Source: Burkholderia plantarii (GTDB lineage: Bacteria > Pseudomonadota > Gammaproteobacteria > Burkholderiales > Burkholderiaceae). From it: a DNA stretch of 64,000 nucleotides. Both the position numbers and the translations under genes were made by a program. The stretch is from NCBI RefSeq assembly GCF_001411805.1, contig NZ_CP007213.1:2108001-2172000 (forward strand), read 5' to 3'. Each line of letters begins with the position of its first letter. Positions within the stretch are counted from its first letter, which is position 1. Below the pieces are notes generated by a model. The model was given only the letters and a program-made list of their open reading frames with translations, was not told the origin of the DNA and did not search any database. This document shows, in pieces, positions 9,256 through 17,776 of the stretch.

Positions 9256-9572
9256 CGGTTCGCGTGGGTTCGAGGAGTGGAACAGGGTCAATCATAATCC
9301 ACGCCGAACGCCGGGCCGCATGCTGCCGGCCATCCGGCGCGCGGGATCGGCGAGTCGGCGCCGCGCCCCGTTCAGCCGCGCGGCCGCCAAGCGCGGCGCA
9401 CGCACGCGCGTCGCGAAACGCCGCGGCCAACCGCATTCGGCATCGCCGCGCACGCGGCCGTCCGGGCCGGCGGTTCGCGCCCCCGCCCCGCGACGGGCAA
9501 CCCGACGCCGCCTGCACCATGACCCCGGCCCCGTTCAGGGTTTTTACCAGCACCGCGACATTCCACTTTACA

Positions 9573-9589
9573 TATCAGGTAGCCTGATA
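9573..9589. promoter_or_regulatory. Palindromic operator TATCAG-N5-CTGATA before ech
   Basis: The sequence TATCAGGTAGCCTGATA repeats the palindrome seen at 4241-4257, with the same half-sites and spacing; here symmetry extends to 7-3-7. It lies 50 bases before the ech start, in an AT-rich patch that probably contains the promoter. The rest of the roughly 380-base marR-ech gap shows nothing else I can support. Confidence 0.72.
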
Positions 9590-9638
9590 GTAAATTGTTT
9601 TCAGGCCGCACCTGCGGCACCATTCACGGAGAAATGCA

Positions 9639-10466
9639 ATGAGCTATGAAGGTCGCTGGACGACGGTCAAGGTCACGGTCGAGGCGGGCATCGGCTGGGT
9701 GGTACTCAATCGCCCCGAGAAGCGCAACGCGATGAGCCCGACGCTGAACAAGGAAATGATCGACGTGCTCGAAACGCTCGAGCTCGACGACGAGGCGCGG
9801 GTGCTGGTGCTGACCGGCGAAGGCGATGCGTGGACCGCCGGGATGGACCTGAAGGAATATTTCCGCGAGGTCGACGCGGCCTCGGACGTGGTGCAGGAGC
9901 GCATCCGCCGCGACGCGAGCCGCTGGCAATGGCAGCTGCTGCGCATGTATTCGAAGCCGACCATCGCGATGGTCAACGGCTGGTGTTTCGGCGGCGGGTT
10001 CTCGCCGCTCGTCGCCTGCGATCTCGCGATCGCGGCCGACGAAGCCACCTTCGGCCTGTCCGAAATCAACTGGGGCATTCCCCCCGGCAACCTGGTGAGC
10101 AAGGCCATGGCGGACACCGTCGGCCACCGCCAGGCGCTCTACTACATCATGACCGGCGACACCTTCACCGGCACGCAGGCCGCGCAGATGGGCCTCGTCA
10201 ACCAGAGCGTGCCGCGCGCGGCGTTGCGCGAGGCGACCGTCGCGCTCGCGGCCAAGCTGCTCGACAAGAACCCGGTGGTGCTGCGCAACGCGAAGCACGG
10301 CTTCAAGCGTAGCCGCGAACTGACCTGGGAGCAGAACGAGGACTACCTGTACGCCAAGCTCGATCAGGCCAACCATCGCGACAAGGAAGGCGGCCGCGAA
10401 AAGGGCCTCAAGCAGTTTCTCGACGACAAGAGCATCAAGCCGGGCCTGCAGGCCTACAAGCGCTGA
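9639..10466 (+). CDS. ech: p-Hydroxycinnamoyl-CoA hydratase/lyase (feruloyl-CoA to vanillin)
   Basis: This 275-aa crotonase-fold enzyme closely resembles HCHL/Ech. It hydrates feruloyl-CoA or coumaroyl-CoA and cleaves the product to vanillin or 4-hydroxybenzaldehyde plus acetyl-CoA. Visible features are NRPEKRNAMSPTLNKEM, the oxyanion-hole region AGMDLKEYF, VNGWCFGGGFSPLVACD and the segment FGLSEINWGIPPGN carrying the catalytic glutamate. The lysine- and tyrosine-rich C-terminus ending QAYKR is typical of the family. ATG at 9639 is preceded by GGAGAA. The vanillin dehydrogenase gene follows 39 bases later. The operator at 9573-9589 lies in its promoter region. Confidence 0.93.
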   Translation: MSYEGRWTTVKVTVEAGIGWVVLNRPEKRNAMSPTLNKEMIDVLETLELDDEARVLVLTGEGDAWTAGMDLKEYFREVDAASDVVQERIRRDASRWQWQLLRMYSKPTIAMVNGWCFGGGFSPLVACDLAIAADEATFGLSEINWGIPPGNLVSKAMADTVGHRQALYYIMTGDTFTGTQAAQMGLVNQSVPRAALREATVALAAKLLDKNPVVLRNAKHGFKRSRELTWEQNEDYLYAKLDQANHRDKEGGREKGLKQFLDDKSIKPGLQAYKR

Positions 10467-10505
10467 TCCGGTCGGCTCGACCGGGCACACGGAGGAGACA
10501 ACACG

Positions 10506-11957
10506 ATGAACGAGATCGGTCTGTTGATCGACGGTCAGGCTCGGCCGGCGTCGAACGGCGGCACCTTCGAGCGTATCAACCCGGCCACCGGCGCCGTGGC
10601 CACGCGCGCGGCCGCGGCCACGCCGGAGGACGCCGACGCGGCCGTGGCCGCCGCGGCCCGCGCGTTTCCCGGCTGGGCCGCGCTGTCGCCGACCGAGCGC
10701 CGCAAGCGGCTGCTCGCGGCGGCCGACCGGATGGACGCCCGCACCCCGGAGTTCGTCGCGACGGGCGCCGCCGAAACGGGCGCGATGGCGAACTGGTACG
10801 GCTTCAACGTGATGCTCGCCGCCAACATGCTGCGCGAGGCGGCGGCGATGACCACCCAGATCGACGGCGCGGTGATTCCGTCCGACGTGCCCGGCAGCCT
10901 GTCGATGGCGGTGCGCCAGCCGTGCGGCGTGGTGCTCGGCATGGCGCCCTGGAACGCGCCGGTGATTCTCGCCACGCGCGCGCTCGCGATGCCGCTCGCC
11001 TGCGGCAATACCGTGGTACTGAAGGCATCGGAGGGCTGCCCCGGCGTGCATCGGCTGATCGGCCAGGTGCTGCACGAGGCGGGGCTCGGCGACGGCGTCG
11101 TCAACGTGCTCTCGCACGCGCCGCGCGATGCGCCCGCGATCGTCGAGCGGCTGATCGCGAATCCGCTCGTCAGGCGCGTGAACTTCACCGGCTCCACGCG
11201 CGTCGGGCGCATCGTCGCGCAGCTGTCCGCGCGCCACCTCAAGCCCGCGCTGCTCGAACTGGGCGGCAAGGCGCCGGTGCTGGTGCTCGACGACGCCGAT
11301 CTCGACGCGGCGGTGGACGGCATCGCGTTCGGCGCGTTCTTCAACCAGGGGCAAATCTGCATGTCCACGGAACGCGTGATCGTCGATCGGAAGGTTGCCG
11401 ACGCGCTGGTCGACAAGCTGGTGGCGAAGGCGCGCACGCTGAAGGCCGGCGACCCGTCGCAGCCGGGTTCGATTCTCGGCACGCTCGAGAGCGAGGCGTC
11501 GGCGCGGCGCATCCAGGCGCTCGTCGACGACGCGCGCGCGAAGGGGGCACGGCTGCCGCTCGGCTGCGAAGTGAGCGGCGCGATCATGCAGCCCGTGATC
11601 GTCGAGAACGTCACGCGCGACATGAAGCTGTATGCGGACGAATCGTTCGGCCCGGTCGTGACGGTGCAGCGCGTGGACGGCGACGAAGAAGCGCTGCGCG
11701 TGGCCAACGACAGCGAGTACGGCCTGTCGGCGGCGCTGTTCAGCCGCGACATCGGACGGGCGATGAACCTCGCCAGGCGCATCGAATCCGGCATCTGCCA
11801 CATCAACGGTCCGACCGTGCATGACGAAGCGCAGATTCCGTTCGGCGGCGTGAAGGCGAGCGGGTACGGGCGCTTTGGCAGCAAGGCGTCGATCGCGGAG
11901 TTCACCGAACTGCGCTGGATCACGGTGCAGACCACGCCGCGCCACTATCCGATCTGA
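10506..11957 (+). CDS. vdh: Vanillin/salicylaldehyde dehydrogenase
   Basis: This 483-aa NAD(P)-dependent aldehyde dehydrogenase oxidises the aromatic aldehyde made by Ech, giving vanillate or 4-hydroxybenzoate. Landmarks are the cofactor segment GMAPWNAPVILATRA, NFTGSTRVGR, the general-base glutamate in LELGGKAP, the catalytic cysteine in NQGQICMSTER and PFGGVKASGYGRFG near the C-terminus. GGAGGAGAC precedes the ATG. The gene stands between ech and fcs, the usual order of the CoA-dependent non-oxidative ferulate pathway. No vanillate O-demethylase genes are in the window, so the later steps must be encoded elsewhere. Confidence 0.9.
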   Translation: MNEIGLLIDGQARPASNGGTFERINPATGAVATRAAAATPEDADAAVAAAARAFPGWAALSPTERRKRLLAAADRMDARTPEFVATGAAETGAMANWYGFNVMLAANMLREAAAMTTQIDGAVIPSDVPGSLSMAVRQPCGVVLGMAPWNAPVILATRALAMPLACGNTVVLKASEGCPGVHRLIGQVLHEAGLGDGVVNVLSHAPRDAPAIVERLIANPLVRRVNFTGSTRVGRIVAQLSARHLKPALLELGGKAPVLVLDDADLDAAVDGIAFGAFFNQGQICMSTERVIVDRKVADALVDKLVAKARTLKAGDPSQPGSILGTLESEASARRIQALVDDARAKGARLPLGCEVSGAIMQPVIVENVTRDMKLYADESFGPVVTVQRVDGDEEALRVANDSEYGLSAALFSRDIGRAMNLARRIESGICHINGPTVHDEAQIPFGGVKASGYGRFGSKASIAEFTELRWITVQTTPRHYPI

Positions 11958-11996
11958 AGGCGATGGCGGCGCACGCGCCGCGAGTGACCATGCCAT

Positions 11997-12042
11997 GCCG
12001 CGTGCCCCGTCGCGATCGAATCGACGCGACGGGGCACGCGGC
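11997..12042. terminator. 18-bp perfect hairpin inside the operon between vdh and fcs
   Basis: Arms 11997-12014 and 12025-12042 pair perfectly around a 10-base loop. The hairpin starts 40 bases after the vdh stop and ends 10 bases before the fcs ribosome binding site. It has no T-tract. It may attenuate transcription into fcs, stabilise the ech-vdh message, or do both. Confidence 0.6.
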
Positions 12043-12063
12043 GGGCCAACCAGGAGACAGGCC

Positions 12064-13947
12064 TTGGAAACGGACCCGAGCCTTGCATTGGCGAACCCAG
12101 CCGGATACCGGCGTGTCGCCGTCAAGGCCACCTCGCCGCGCATCGAGCGGCGCGGCGAGTGCTGGTACCTGCGCGCGAGCGAGCCGCTCGGCGCTTATCC
12201 GCTGCGTTTGACGGACCGGCTCGTCAGTGGCGCGCAAGCCCACCCCGACCGGCTGCTCGTCGCGCAACGCGACGCGCAAGGTGCCTGGCGCGGCGTGACC
12301 TACGCGCAGATGCTCGAGCACGCGCGTTCGATCGGCGAGGCGCTGCTCGGCCGCGGCCTGAGCGCCGACCGGCCGCTCGCGATTCTGTCCGGCAACAGCA
12401 TCGCGCACATGCAGATGGCACTCGGCGCGATGTGGGCGGGCATTCCCCATGCGCCGATCTCGCCGGCCTACTCGCTGATCTCGGGCGATTTCGGCAAGCT
12501 GCGCCACGTGTTCGACCTGCTCACGCCGGGCCTGGTGTTCGCCGACGACATCGCGGCCTACGCGGCCGGCCTCGATGCGGCCTTGCCCCGCGACGTCGAG
12601 CGGGTGAGCGCGAGCGGCGGCGCGAGCGGCGCGACGCCGTTCGCCGCGCTGCTCGACACGATGCCGCGCGAGGTCGATGCCGCGCATGCGCGGGTCGATG
12701 GCGACACGATCGCGAAATTCCTTTTCACGTCCGGCTCCACGCGTCTGCCGAAGGCCGTGCCGACCACGCACCGGATGCTGTGCGCCAATCAGCAGATGCT
12801 GCTCGAAACCTTTCCGCAGTTCGGTATCGAGCCGCCGGTGCTGGTCGACTGGCTGCCGTGGAATCACACGTTCGGCGGCAGCCATAACGTCGGCATCGTG
12901 CTGTACAACGGCGGCACGCTGTATATCGACGACGGCAAGCCGGTGGCGGGCAAGTTCGACGAGACGGTGCGCAATCTGCGCGAGATCGCGCCGACCGTAT
13001 TCTTCAACGTGCCGAAGGGCTGGGAGGAGCTGACGGCCGCGCTGGAAACCGATGCGGCGCTGCGCGAGCGTTTTTTCTCGCGCGTGAAGATGTACTTCTT
13101 CGCCGGCGCGGGCCTGTCGCAGGCCGCGTGGGAGCGGCTCGAGCGCGTGACGTTCGCGCATTGCGGCGAACGCATCCGCATCATGGCGGGGCTCGGCATG
13201 ACGGAGACCGCGCCCTCGTGCCTGTTCACCACCGGTCCGGTATCGGGCGCGGGCTACATCGGCCTGCCGGCGCCGGGCTGCGAGACGAAGGTCGCGCCGG
13301 TCGACGGCAAGTACGAGGTGCGTTTTCGCGGGCCGAACGTGATGGGCGGCTACTGGCGGATGGCCACGGCCACCTCGGACATGTTCGACGACGAAGGCTA
13401 CTACCGCAGCGGCGACGCCGTGCGTTTCGTCGACGGCGAACGGCCGGAACTGGGTCTCGCCTTCGACGGGCGCATCGCCGAGGACTTCAAGCTTGGCTCG
13501 GGCACCTTCGTGAGCGTCGGGCCGATGCGCGCACGCATCATCTCGGAGGGCGCGCCCTACGTGCAGGATGCGGTCATCACCGGCATGAATCGCGACGAGG
13601 TGGGCGCGATGGTGTTTCCTCGTGTCGATGCCTGCCGCTCGCTCGCGGGGCTGGGCCAGGACGCGAGCGTCGCGGACGTGCTGGACGCGCCGGCGGTGCG
13701 GGACTTCTTCGCGGCGCTGCTCGGCAAACTCAATCGGCACGCCACCGGCGGCGCGACGTTCATCGCCAGGCTGCGGCTGCTGTCGGTGCCGCCTTCCCTC
13801 GATCTCGGCGAGGTGACCGACAAAGGCTCGATCAACCAGCGCGCGGTGCTTCGACATCGCGCGGCGCTGGTCGACGCCATGCACGACGGCGACGACCCGG
13901 ATGTCATTCACGCGCGCGAGCGCCTCGGCCAGGCCGGGAAGCGATGA
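12064..13947 (+). CDS. fcs: Feruloyl-CoA synthetase
   Basis: This 627-aa acyl-adenylate-forming enzyme activates ferulate or p-coumarate with ATP and CoA, the first step before Ech. The ATP-binding P-loop reads FTSGSTRLPKAVPTTH, and LPWNHTFGG and AGLGMTETAPS follow. The C-terminal part has GYYRSGDAV and LAFDGRIAEDFKLGSGTFV, the form typical of feruloyl-CoA synthases rather than acyl-CoA synthetases in general. The start is taken as TTG at 12064 because AGGAGA lies about 7 bases upstream and the product aligns with the family there; no good ATG or GTG is nearby. An 18-bp hairpin separates it from vdh. Confidence 0.88.
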   Translation: METDPSLALANPAGYRRVAVKATSPRIERRGECWYLRASEPLGAYPLRLTDRLVSGAQAHPDRLLVAQRDAQGAWRGVTYAQMLEHARSIGEALLGRGLSADRPLAILSGNSIAHMQMALGAMWAGIPHAPISPAYSLISGDFGKLRHVFDLLTPGLVFADDIAAYAAGLDAALPRDVERVSASGGASGATPFAALLDTMPREVDAAHARVDGDTIAKFLFTSGSTRLPKAVPTTHRMLCANQQMLLETFPQFGIEPPVLVDWLPWNHTFGGSHNVGIVLYNGGTLYIDDGKPVAGKFDETVRNLREIAPTVFFNVPKGWEELTAALETDAALRERFFSRVKMYFFAGAGLSQAAWERLERVTFAHCGERIRIMAGLGMTETAPSCLFTTGPVSGAGYIGLPAPGCETKVAPVDGKYEVRFRGPNVMGGYWRMATATSDMFDDEGYYRSGDAVRFVDGERPELGLAFDGRIAEDFKLGSGTFVSVGPMRARIISEGAPYVQDAVITGMNRDEVGAMVFPRVDACRSLAGLGQDASVADVLDAPAVRDFFAALLGKLNRHATGGATFIARLRLLSVPPSLDLGEVTDKGSINQRAVLRHRAALVDAMHDGDDPDVIHARERLGQAGKR

Positions 13948-14252
13948 CGGCAAGGCGGCGCGCGCCACCGGTCCGGCGCGCACCGCACATCGACGATCCG
14001 CTCTGTCGATGTGCCCGCTACGGGAAGCAACGCTTTCCCCGTGCCCGGCGGCCAATCGACCGGCCATTGGCCGCGAGCCAACGCCGGGGTGCCGCCCGCG
14101 TCGCCGCGTCCGGCGGTCGAGCCTTCGGCCGGGCTTAACGGCCGGTTTATCGAGCGTTAAGCACAACCCACCGATCCGCTCTTATAGTGGGTGGCTGGAA
14201 TGGGCGAGATCGGCGGCCCGCCGCGTGTACCGCATCGTCAGGAGCGAGAGAG
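13948..14252. other. Intergenic region with an inverted repeat
   Basis: There is no gene in these 305 bases. CTTAACG at 14134-14140 and CGTTAAG at 14155-14161 form a 7-14-7 inverted repeat in a locally AT-richer patch. It is followed by TTATAG, which could be a -10 element for the next gene. The spacing suits a repressor or activator site, possibly for the LysR protein encoded at 15895, but this is only a suggestion. Confidence 0.4.
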
Positions 14253-15383
14253 ATGAATCTGGAGTCGTTGAATACCCCCGCCGCGCTGGTCGATGTCGCG
14301 CGCATGAACCGCAACATCGAACGGATGCAGCAGCACATGAATGCGCTCGGCGTGAATTTCCGGCCGCACATCAAGACCACCAAGTGCGCGCCGATCGTCA
14401 TGGCGCAACTCGAGGCCGGCGCGCGAGGCATCACGGTGTCCACGCTCAAGGAAGCCGAGCAGTGCTTCGCGCTCGGCATTCGCGACATCGTCTACGCGGT
14501 CGGCATCGCGCCTGCGAAGCTCGCGCGGGCGCTGGCCTTGCGCCGGCAAGGCTGCGACCTGAAGATCGTCGCCGACAGCGTCGCCTGCGCCGAAACCATC
14601 GTCGCGTTCGGCCGCCGGCACGACGAAAGATTCGAAGTCTGGATCGAGGTCGACGTCGACGGCCATCGCTCGGGCCTCGATCCCGACGACGATGCGCTGC
14701 TCGCGGTCGCGACGGTGCTCGTGAGCGGCGGCATGCAGCTGGGCGGCGTGATGGCGCATGCCGGCTCCAGCTACGACTACGACACCCACGACGCCCTCGT
14801 TCGCCTGGCCGAGCAGGAGCGCTCGCGCAGCGTGCGCGCCGCCGAGCGCATCCGGTCGGCCGGCATGCCGTGCGACGTGGTCAGCATCGGCTCGACGCCG
14901 ACCGCGCTGGCCGCCGAGCGGCTGGACGGCGTGACGGAAGTGCGCGCGGGCGTGTACGTGCTGTTCGATCTCGTCATGCACAACGTGGGCGTGAACCCGA
15001 TGTCCGAGATCGCCTTGAGCGTCCTGACCACGGTGATCGGCCACCAGCGCGAGAAAGGCTGGGCCATCGTCGATGCCGGGTGGATGGCGATGAGCCGGGA
15101 CCGCGGCACCCAGCGCCAGAAACGCGACTTCGGATACGGGCTGGTTTGCCTCGAGAACGGCGAGGTGCCGGGCGACTACCTGATGAGCGGCGCGAACCAG
15201 GAGCACGGTATCGTGTCGCGCTCCGGCGCGCCGGATCACGAAATCGAGCAGCGCTTCCCGATCGGCACGCGTCTGCGCATCCTGCCCAACCACGCATGTG
15301 CCACCGGCGCGCAGCATCCCGCCTACCAGGCCATCAAGCCGGACGGAAGCGTCGAGACCTGGCCGCGGTTCCATGGCTGGTGA
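14253..15383 (+). CDS. D-threonine aldolase/D-serine dehydratase-like PLP enzyme (alanine racemase fold)
   Basis: This 376-aa fold-type III PLP enzyme has the cofactor lysine in FRPHIKTTKC near residue 43. It has the long barrel typical of DSD1/D-threonine aldolases and a C-terminal metal-binding segment ILPNHACATGAQH. These enzymes use PLP and a divalent metal to cleave or dehydrate D-3-hydroxy amino acids. AGGAG lies about 8 bases before ATG 14253. A fragment of a D-amino-acid-oxidase-like gene and a LysR regulator follow, in keeping with a small D-amino acid catabolic locus. The exact substrate (D-Thr, D-Ser or D-hydroxyaspartate) cannot be read from the sequence. Confidence 0.8.
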   Translation: MNLESLNTPAALVDVARMNRNIERMQQHMNALGVNFRPHIKTTKCAPIVMAQLEAGARGITVSTLKEAEQCFALGIRDIVYAVGIAPAKLARALALRRQGCDLKIVADSVACAETIVAFGRRHDERFEVWIEVDVDGHRSGLDPDDDALLAVATVLVSGGMQLGGVMAHAGSSYDYDTHDALVRLAEQERSRSVRAAERIRSAGMPCDVVSIGSTPTALAAERLDGVTEVRAGVYVLFDLVMHNVGVNPMSEIALSVLTTVIGHQREKGWAIVDAGWMAMSRDRGTQRQKRDFGYGLVCLENGEVPGDYLMSGANQEHGIVSRSGAPDHEIEQRFPIGTRLRILPNHACATGAQHPAYQAIKPDGSVETWPRFHGW

Positions 15384-15637
15384 TCGCGGGCCGTCCGCCC
15401 CGCTGCCCGCCGACGCGCCGCCCGGCGCCGCTCCGGTGCGCGGCTGCGCCGGCTTCGTCGCCGGCGATCGCGCCCGGCGGCATGCGCTTCGCCGCGGAAC
15501 ACGGCAGCGTTGCGTCGCTCGCCATGGACGAGACGCCGTGCGTGCCCGAGCGGACGCGGACCGGAACGAAAAAGCCGCGAGCGCGCGGCCGGGTTCCACC
15601 TCACCCGGGCTGTCGCGGCGGCTGCGCGAGATCGGTC

Positions 15638-15760
15638 ATGCCGCCTCCCCGCCACATCGCGCCTTCACCCACCCTGCCTGCCGGCGCCGACGCGGGCATC
15701 ATCGGCGGCGGGATCATCGGCGTGGTCACCGCTGATTGCCTGCCCCGGCGCTGGCACCCG
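15638..15760 (+). pseudogene. Remnant N-terminus of a glycine/D-amino acid oxidase gene
   Basis: From ATG 15638 the translation reads MPPPRHIAPSPTLPAG, then ADAGIIGGGIIGVVTADCL. This matches, nearly residue for residue in spacing, the start of the intact FAD oxidase at 22006-23331 (MSPPLRHIETPATPPASAD, VVVIGGGIIGVFTAYYL). The similarity fades after about 40 codons and no oxidase domain follows. It lies between the D-threonine-aldolase-like gene and the LysR gene. I read it as the leftover of a deleted oxidase gene or of a recombination event. The remainder of 15384-15894 shows no gene. Confidence 0.68.
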
Positions 15761-15894
15761 GCCGGGCCGGCGAAGGCCGCCCCCGCCGTGACGGTGCCGT
15801 TTGCGCCGGCCAACCCGCGCGCGCACGGCATCCATCCCGGAAAAAATATTTTGCCGTGTCTACCATGGGGGAGTGAACCGTCGATGGGGGGGAA

Positions 15895-16815
15895 ATGCTG
15901 CAACTCGAAGACATGCAACTGCTGCGTGCGCTGGGTGCCTCGCCATCGCTCGCGGCCGCCGCCCGGCTGCTGGACCTGACGCCGCCCGCCGTCACGGTCC
16001 GGCTTCAGCGCATCGAGGAACGGGTGGGCGTCAACCTCGCGACGCGCGCGGCGCGGGGCATTTCCCTGACCGACGAGGGGCAGCGCCTGATCCAGGAAGC
16101 CATCGACATCCTCGATCGGATCGAGTCCATTCCGTCCCGCCTCGCCGGAGAGGCGAACGGCGTCGGCGGCCGCCTGCGCGTGGTGGCGCCGTTCGGGTTC
16201 GGGCGCGAATACGTGGCGCCGCTGATCCGCGGCCTGCACCGGTCGCATCCCCGGCTCGCGGTCTCGCTCGTCCTGGTGGAAAGTCCGCTGGCGGCGGCAT
16301 CGGGTGCCGACGTCGTCATTTCCATCGGTCCTGTCAAGGGCTCCTCGTGGATCGGACATTTCCTGGCGCCGAACGAGCGCTTCCTCTGCGCCGGTCCCGC
16401 CCTGGCACGCAGCCTGTCCGGACTCGGGCATCCATCCGAACTCAACCGCTACCCGTACCTCGCGTTGCGGGAGAACGACGAGGAAGTCACCCGGCTGCGC
16501 TTCACGCAGCACGACGCCGCGGGCAAGCGCCTCGGCAAGGCCGTGACGGTGAGGTTGAACAGCGTCCTGTCGTCGAACGACGGCACCGTGGTGCGGGACT
16601 GGGCGGCGGACGGGCTCGGCGTCGTGGCCCGATCCGAATGGGACTGCGCGCGGCTGCTCGCCGAGGGCAGGCTCGCGCGCGTCCTGCCGGCATGGCGGCT
16701 CGAGCCGGCACCGGTGATCGCGCTGGTGCCCACGCGCCAGGGCCTGACGATTCGCCAGCGGGTGTTCCTGGACGCGGCGAAGCGTGCCTTCGATCCCGTA
16801 CCATGGCGGACTTGA
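15895..16815 (+). CDS. LysR-family transcriptional regulator
   Basis: This 306-aa LysR-type regulator has an N-terminal winged helix-turn-helix: LLRALGASPSLAAAARLLDLTPPAVTVRLQRIEERVGVNLATRAARGISLTDEG. A periplasmic-binding-like effector domain starts near residue 90 (GGRLRVVAPFGFGREYV). It is the right length for the family. A run GGGGGGAAA before ATG 15895 serves as ribosome binding site, and an AT-rich stretch (15841-15855) upstream could hold a promoter. It probably regulates the neighbouring D-threonine-aldolase-like gene or the TIM-barrel gene downstream; which one is not shown. Confidence 0.88.
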   Translation: MLQLEDMQLLRALGASPSLAAAARLLDLTPPAVTVRLQRIEERVGVNLATRAARGISLTDEGQRLIQEAIDILDRIESIPSRLAGEANGVGGRLRVVAPFGFGREYVAPLIRGLHRSHPRLAVSLVLVESPLAAASGADVVISIGPVKGSSWIGHFLAPNERFLCAGPALARSLSGLGHPSELNRYPYLALRENDEEVTRLRFTQHDAAGKRLGKAVTVRLNSVLSSNDGTVVRDWAADGLGVVARSEWDCARLLAEGRLARVLPAWRLEPAPVIALVPTRQGLTIRQRVFLDAAKRAFDPVPWRT

Positions 16816-17017
16816 CCCGGCCCGCCACCCCACCGCGATGAACGCCGCCGCGCGGCCCGCCCGATACACGCGTCGGGCGCCGCAAGCGACCGCGCCGGCA
16901 CCGCCTTCGATATCGCGGGCACGGGCGCGGCAGCCACGGCCACGCCTGCGCCCCCCGCCAACCGCGCACCGGCTGGTCCGGCCGCATGCGGCCCTTCATC
17001 CGTAACCGGAGTCCGAC

Positions 17018-17695
17018 ATGTCCCGCTTCATTTTGATGTTGACCGAGAACGACGCCACCGTCAGCGATGCCCTTGCCGTCTACGACGGCCTGCGCGACAG
17101 CCCGGTGCGATTCGTCGGCTTCAAGGACGTCGGCCTGCCGGTGGCGACGCTGAAGCAGTTGGCCCGGCGCATCCGTGCCGATGGCCGCGAAGTCATGCTG
17201 GAAGTGGTCGCCACGAGCCGCGAGGCGGAGCTGGCATCGATCGGCGCGGCGCTCGAGATCGGCGTGGACTACCTGCTCGGCGGCCGCCATGTCGAGGACG
17301 CGCTGCCGCTGCTGCGCGGCACGTCGATCCGGTATTTTCCGTTCGCCGGGCATACCGTCGGCCATCCGACCGTGCTGGCGGGAACCATCGACGAGATCGT
17401 CGACGACGCGCGCCGGCTCGCCTCGCTACCCGGCGTGCATGGCCTCGACCTGCTGGCCTATCGGCTTGCCGGCGGCGGCGAGCCCGCCGAGCTGGCGCGG
17501 CGCGTCGTCGAAGCGGTCGGGCTGCCGGTGATCGCGGCCGGCAGCATCGACGGGCCGGCGCGCGTGATGGCGATACGCGACGCCGCCGCGTGGGGCTTCA
17601 CCGTCGGCAGCGCGCTGTTCCAGCATGCCTTCGGCGCCCGGCCGCTGGCCGCGCAGATCGACGCGATCCTCGGCATCGACGGCGTGACGGCGTGA
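17018..17695 (+). CDS. Hypothetical TIM-barrel protein (ribulose-phosphate-binding-barrel type)
   Basis: I do not recognise a characterised family with certainty. The 225-aa product shows alternating hydrophobic strands and amphipathic helices typical of a small (beta/alpha)8 barrel. A phosphate-binding-type end lies around VIAAGSIDGPARVMAIRDAAAWGFTVGSALF. This recalls HisA/TrpF-like or phosphosugar aldolase barrels. No signal peptide or membrane segment is present. It follows the LysR gene after 200 bases on the same strand. A role in processing the product of the D-3-hydroxy amino acid enzyme at 14253 is possible but unproven. Confidence 0.6.
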   Translation: MSRFILMLTENDATVSDALAVYDGLRDSPVRFVGFKDVGLPVATLKQLARRIRADGREVMLEVVATSREAELASIGAALEIGVDYLLGGRHVEDALPLLRGTSIRYFPFAGHTVGHPTVLAGTIDEIVDDARRLASLPGVHGLDLLAYRLAGGGEPAELARRVVEAVGLPVIAAGSIDGPARVMAIRDAAAWGFTVGSALFQHAFGARPLAAQIDAILGIDGVTA

Positions 17696-17776
17696 TGCGC
17701 CCGCCCCGGCGCTCCACCGCGCCGCGCGGCCGTCACCGCGCGCGGCGTGGCCGGCCTGTCGCGCCGGCCCGGCGCA

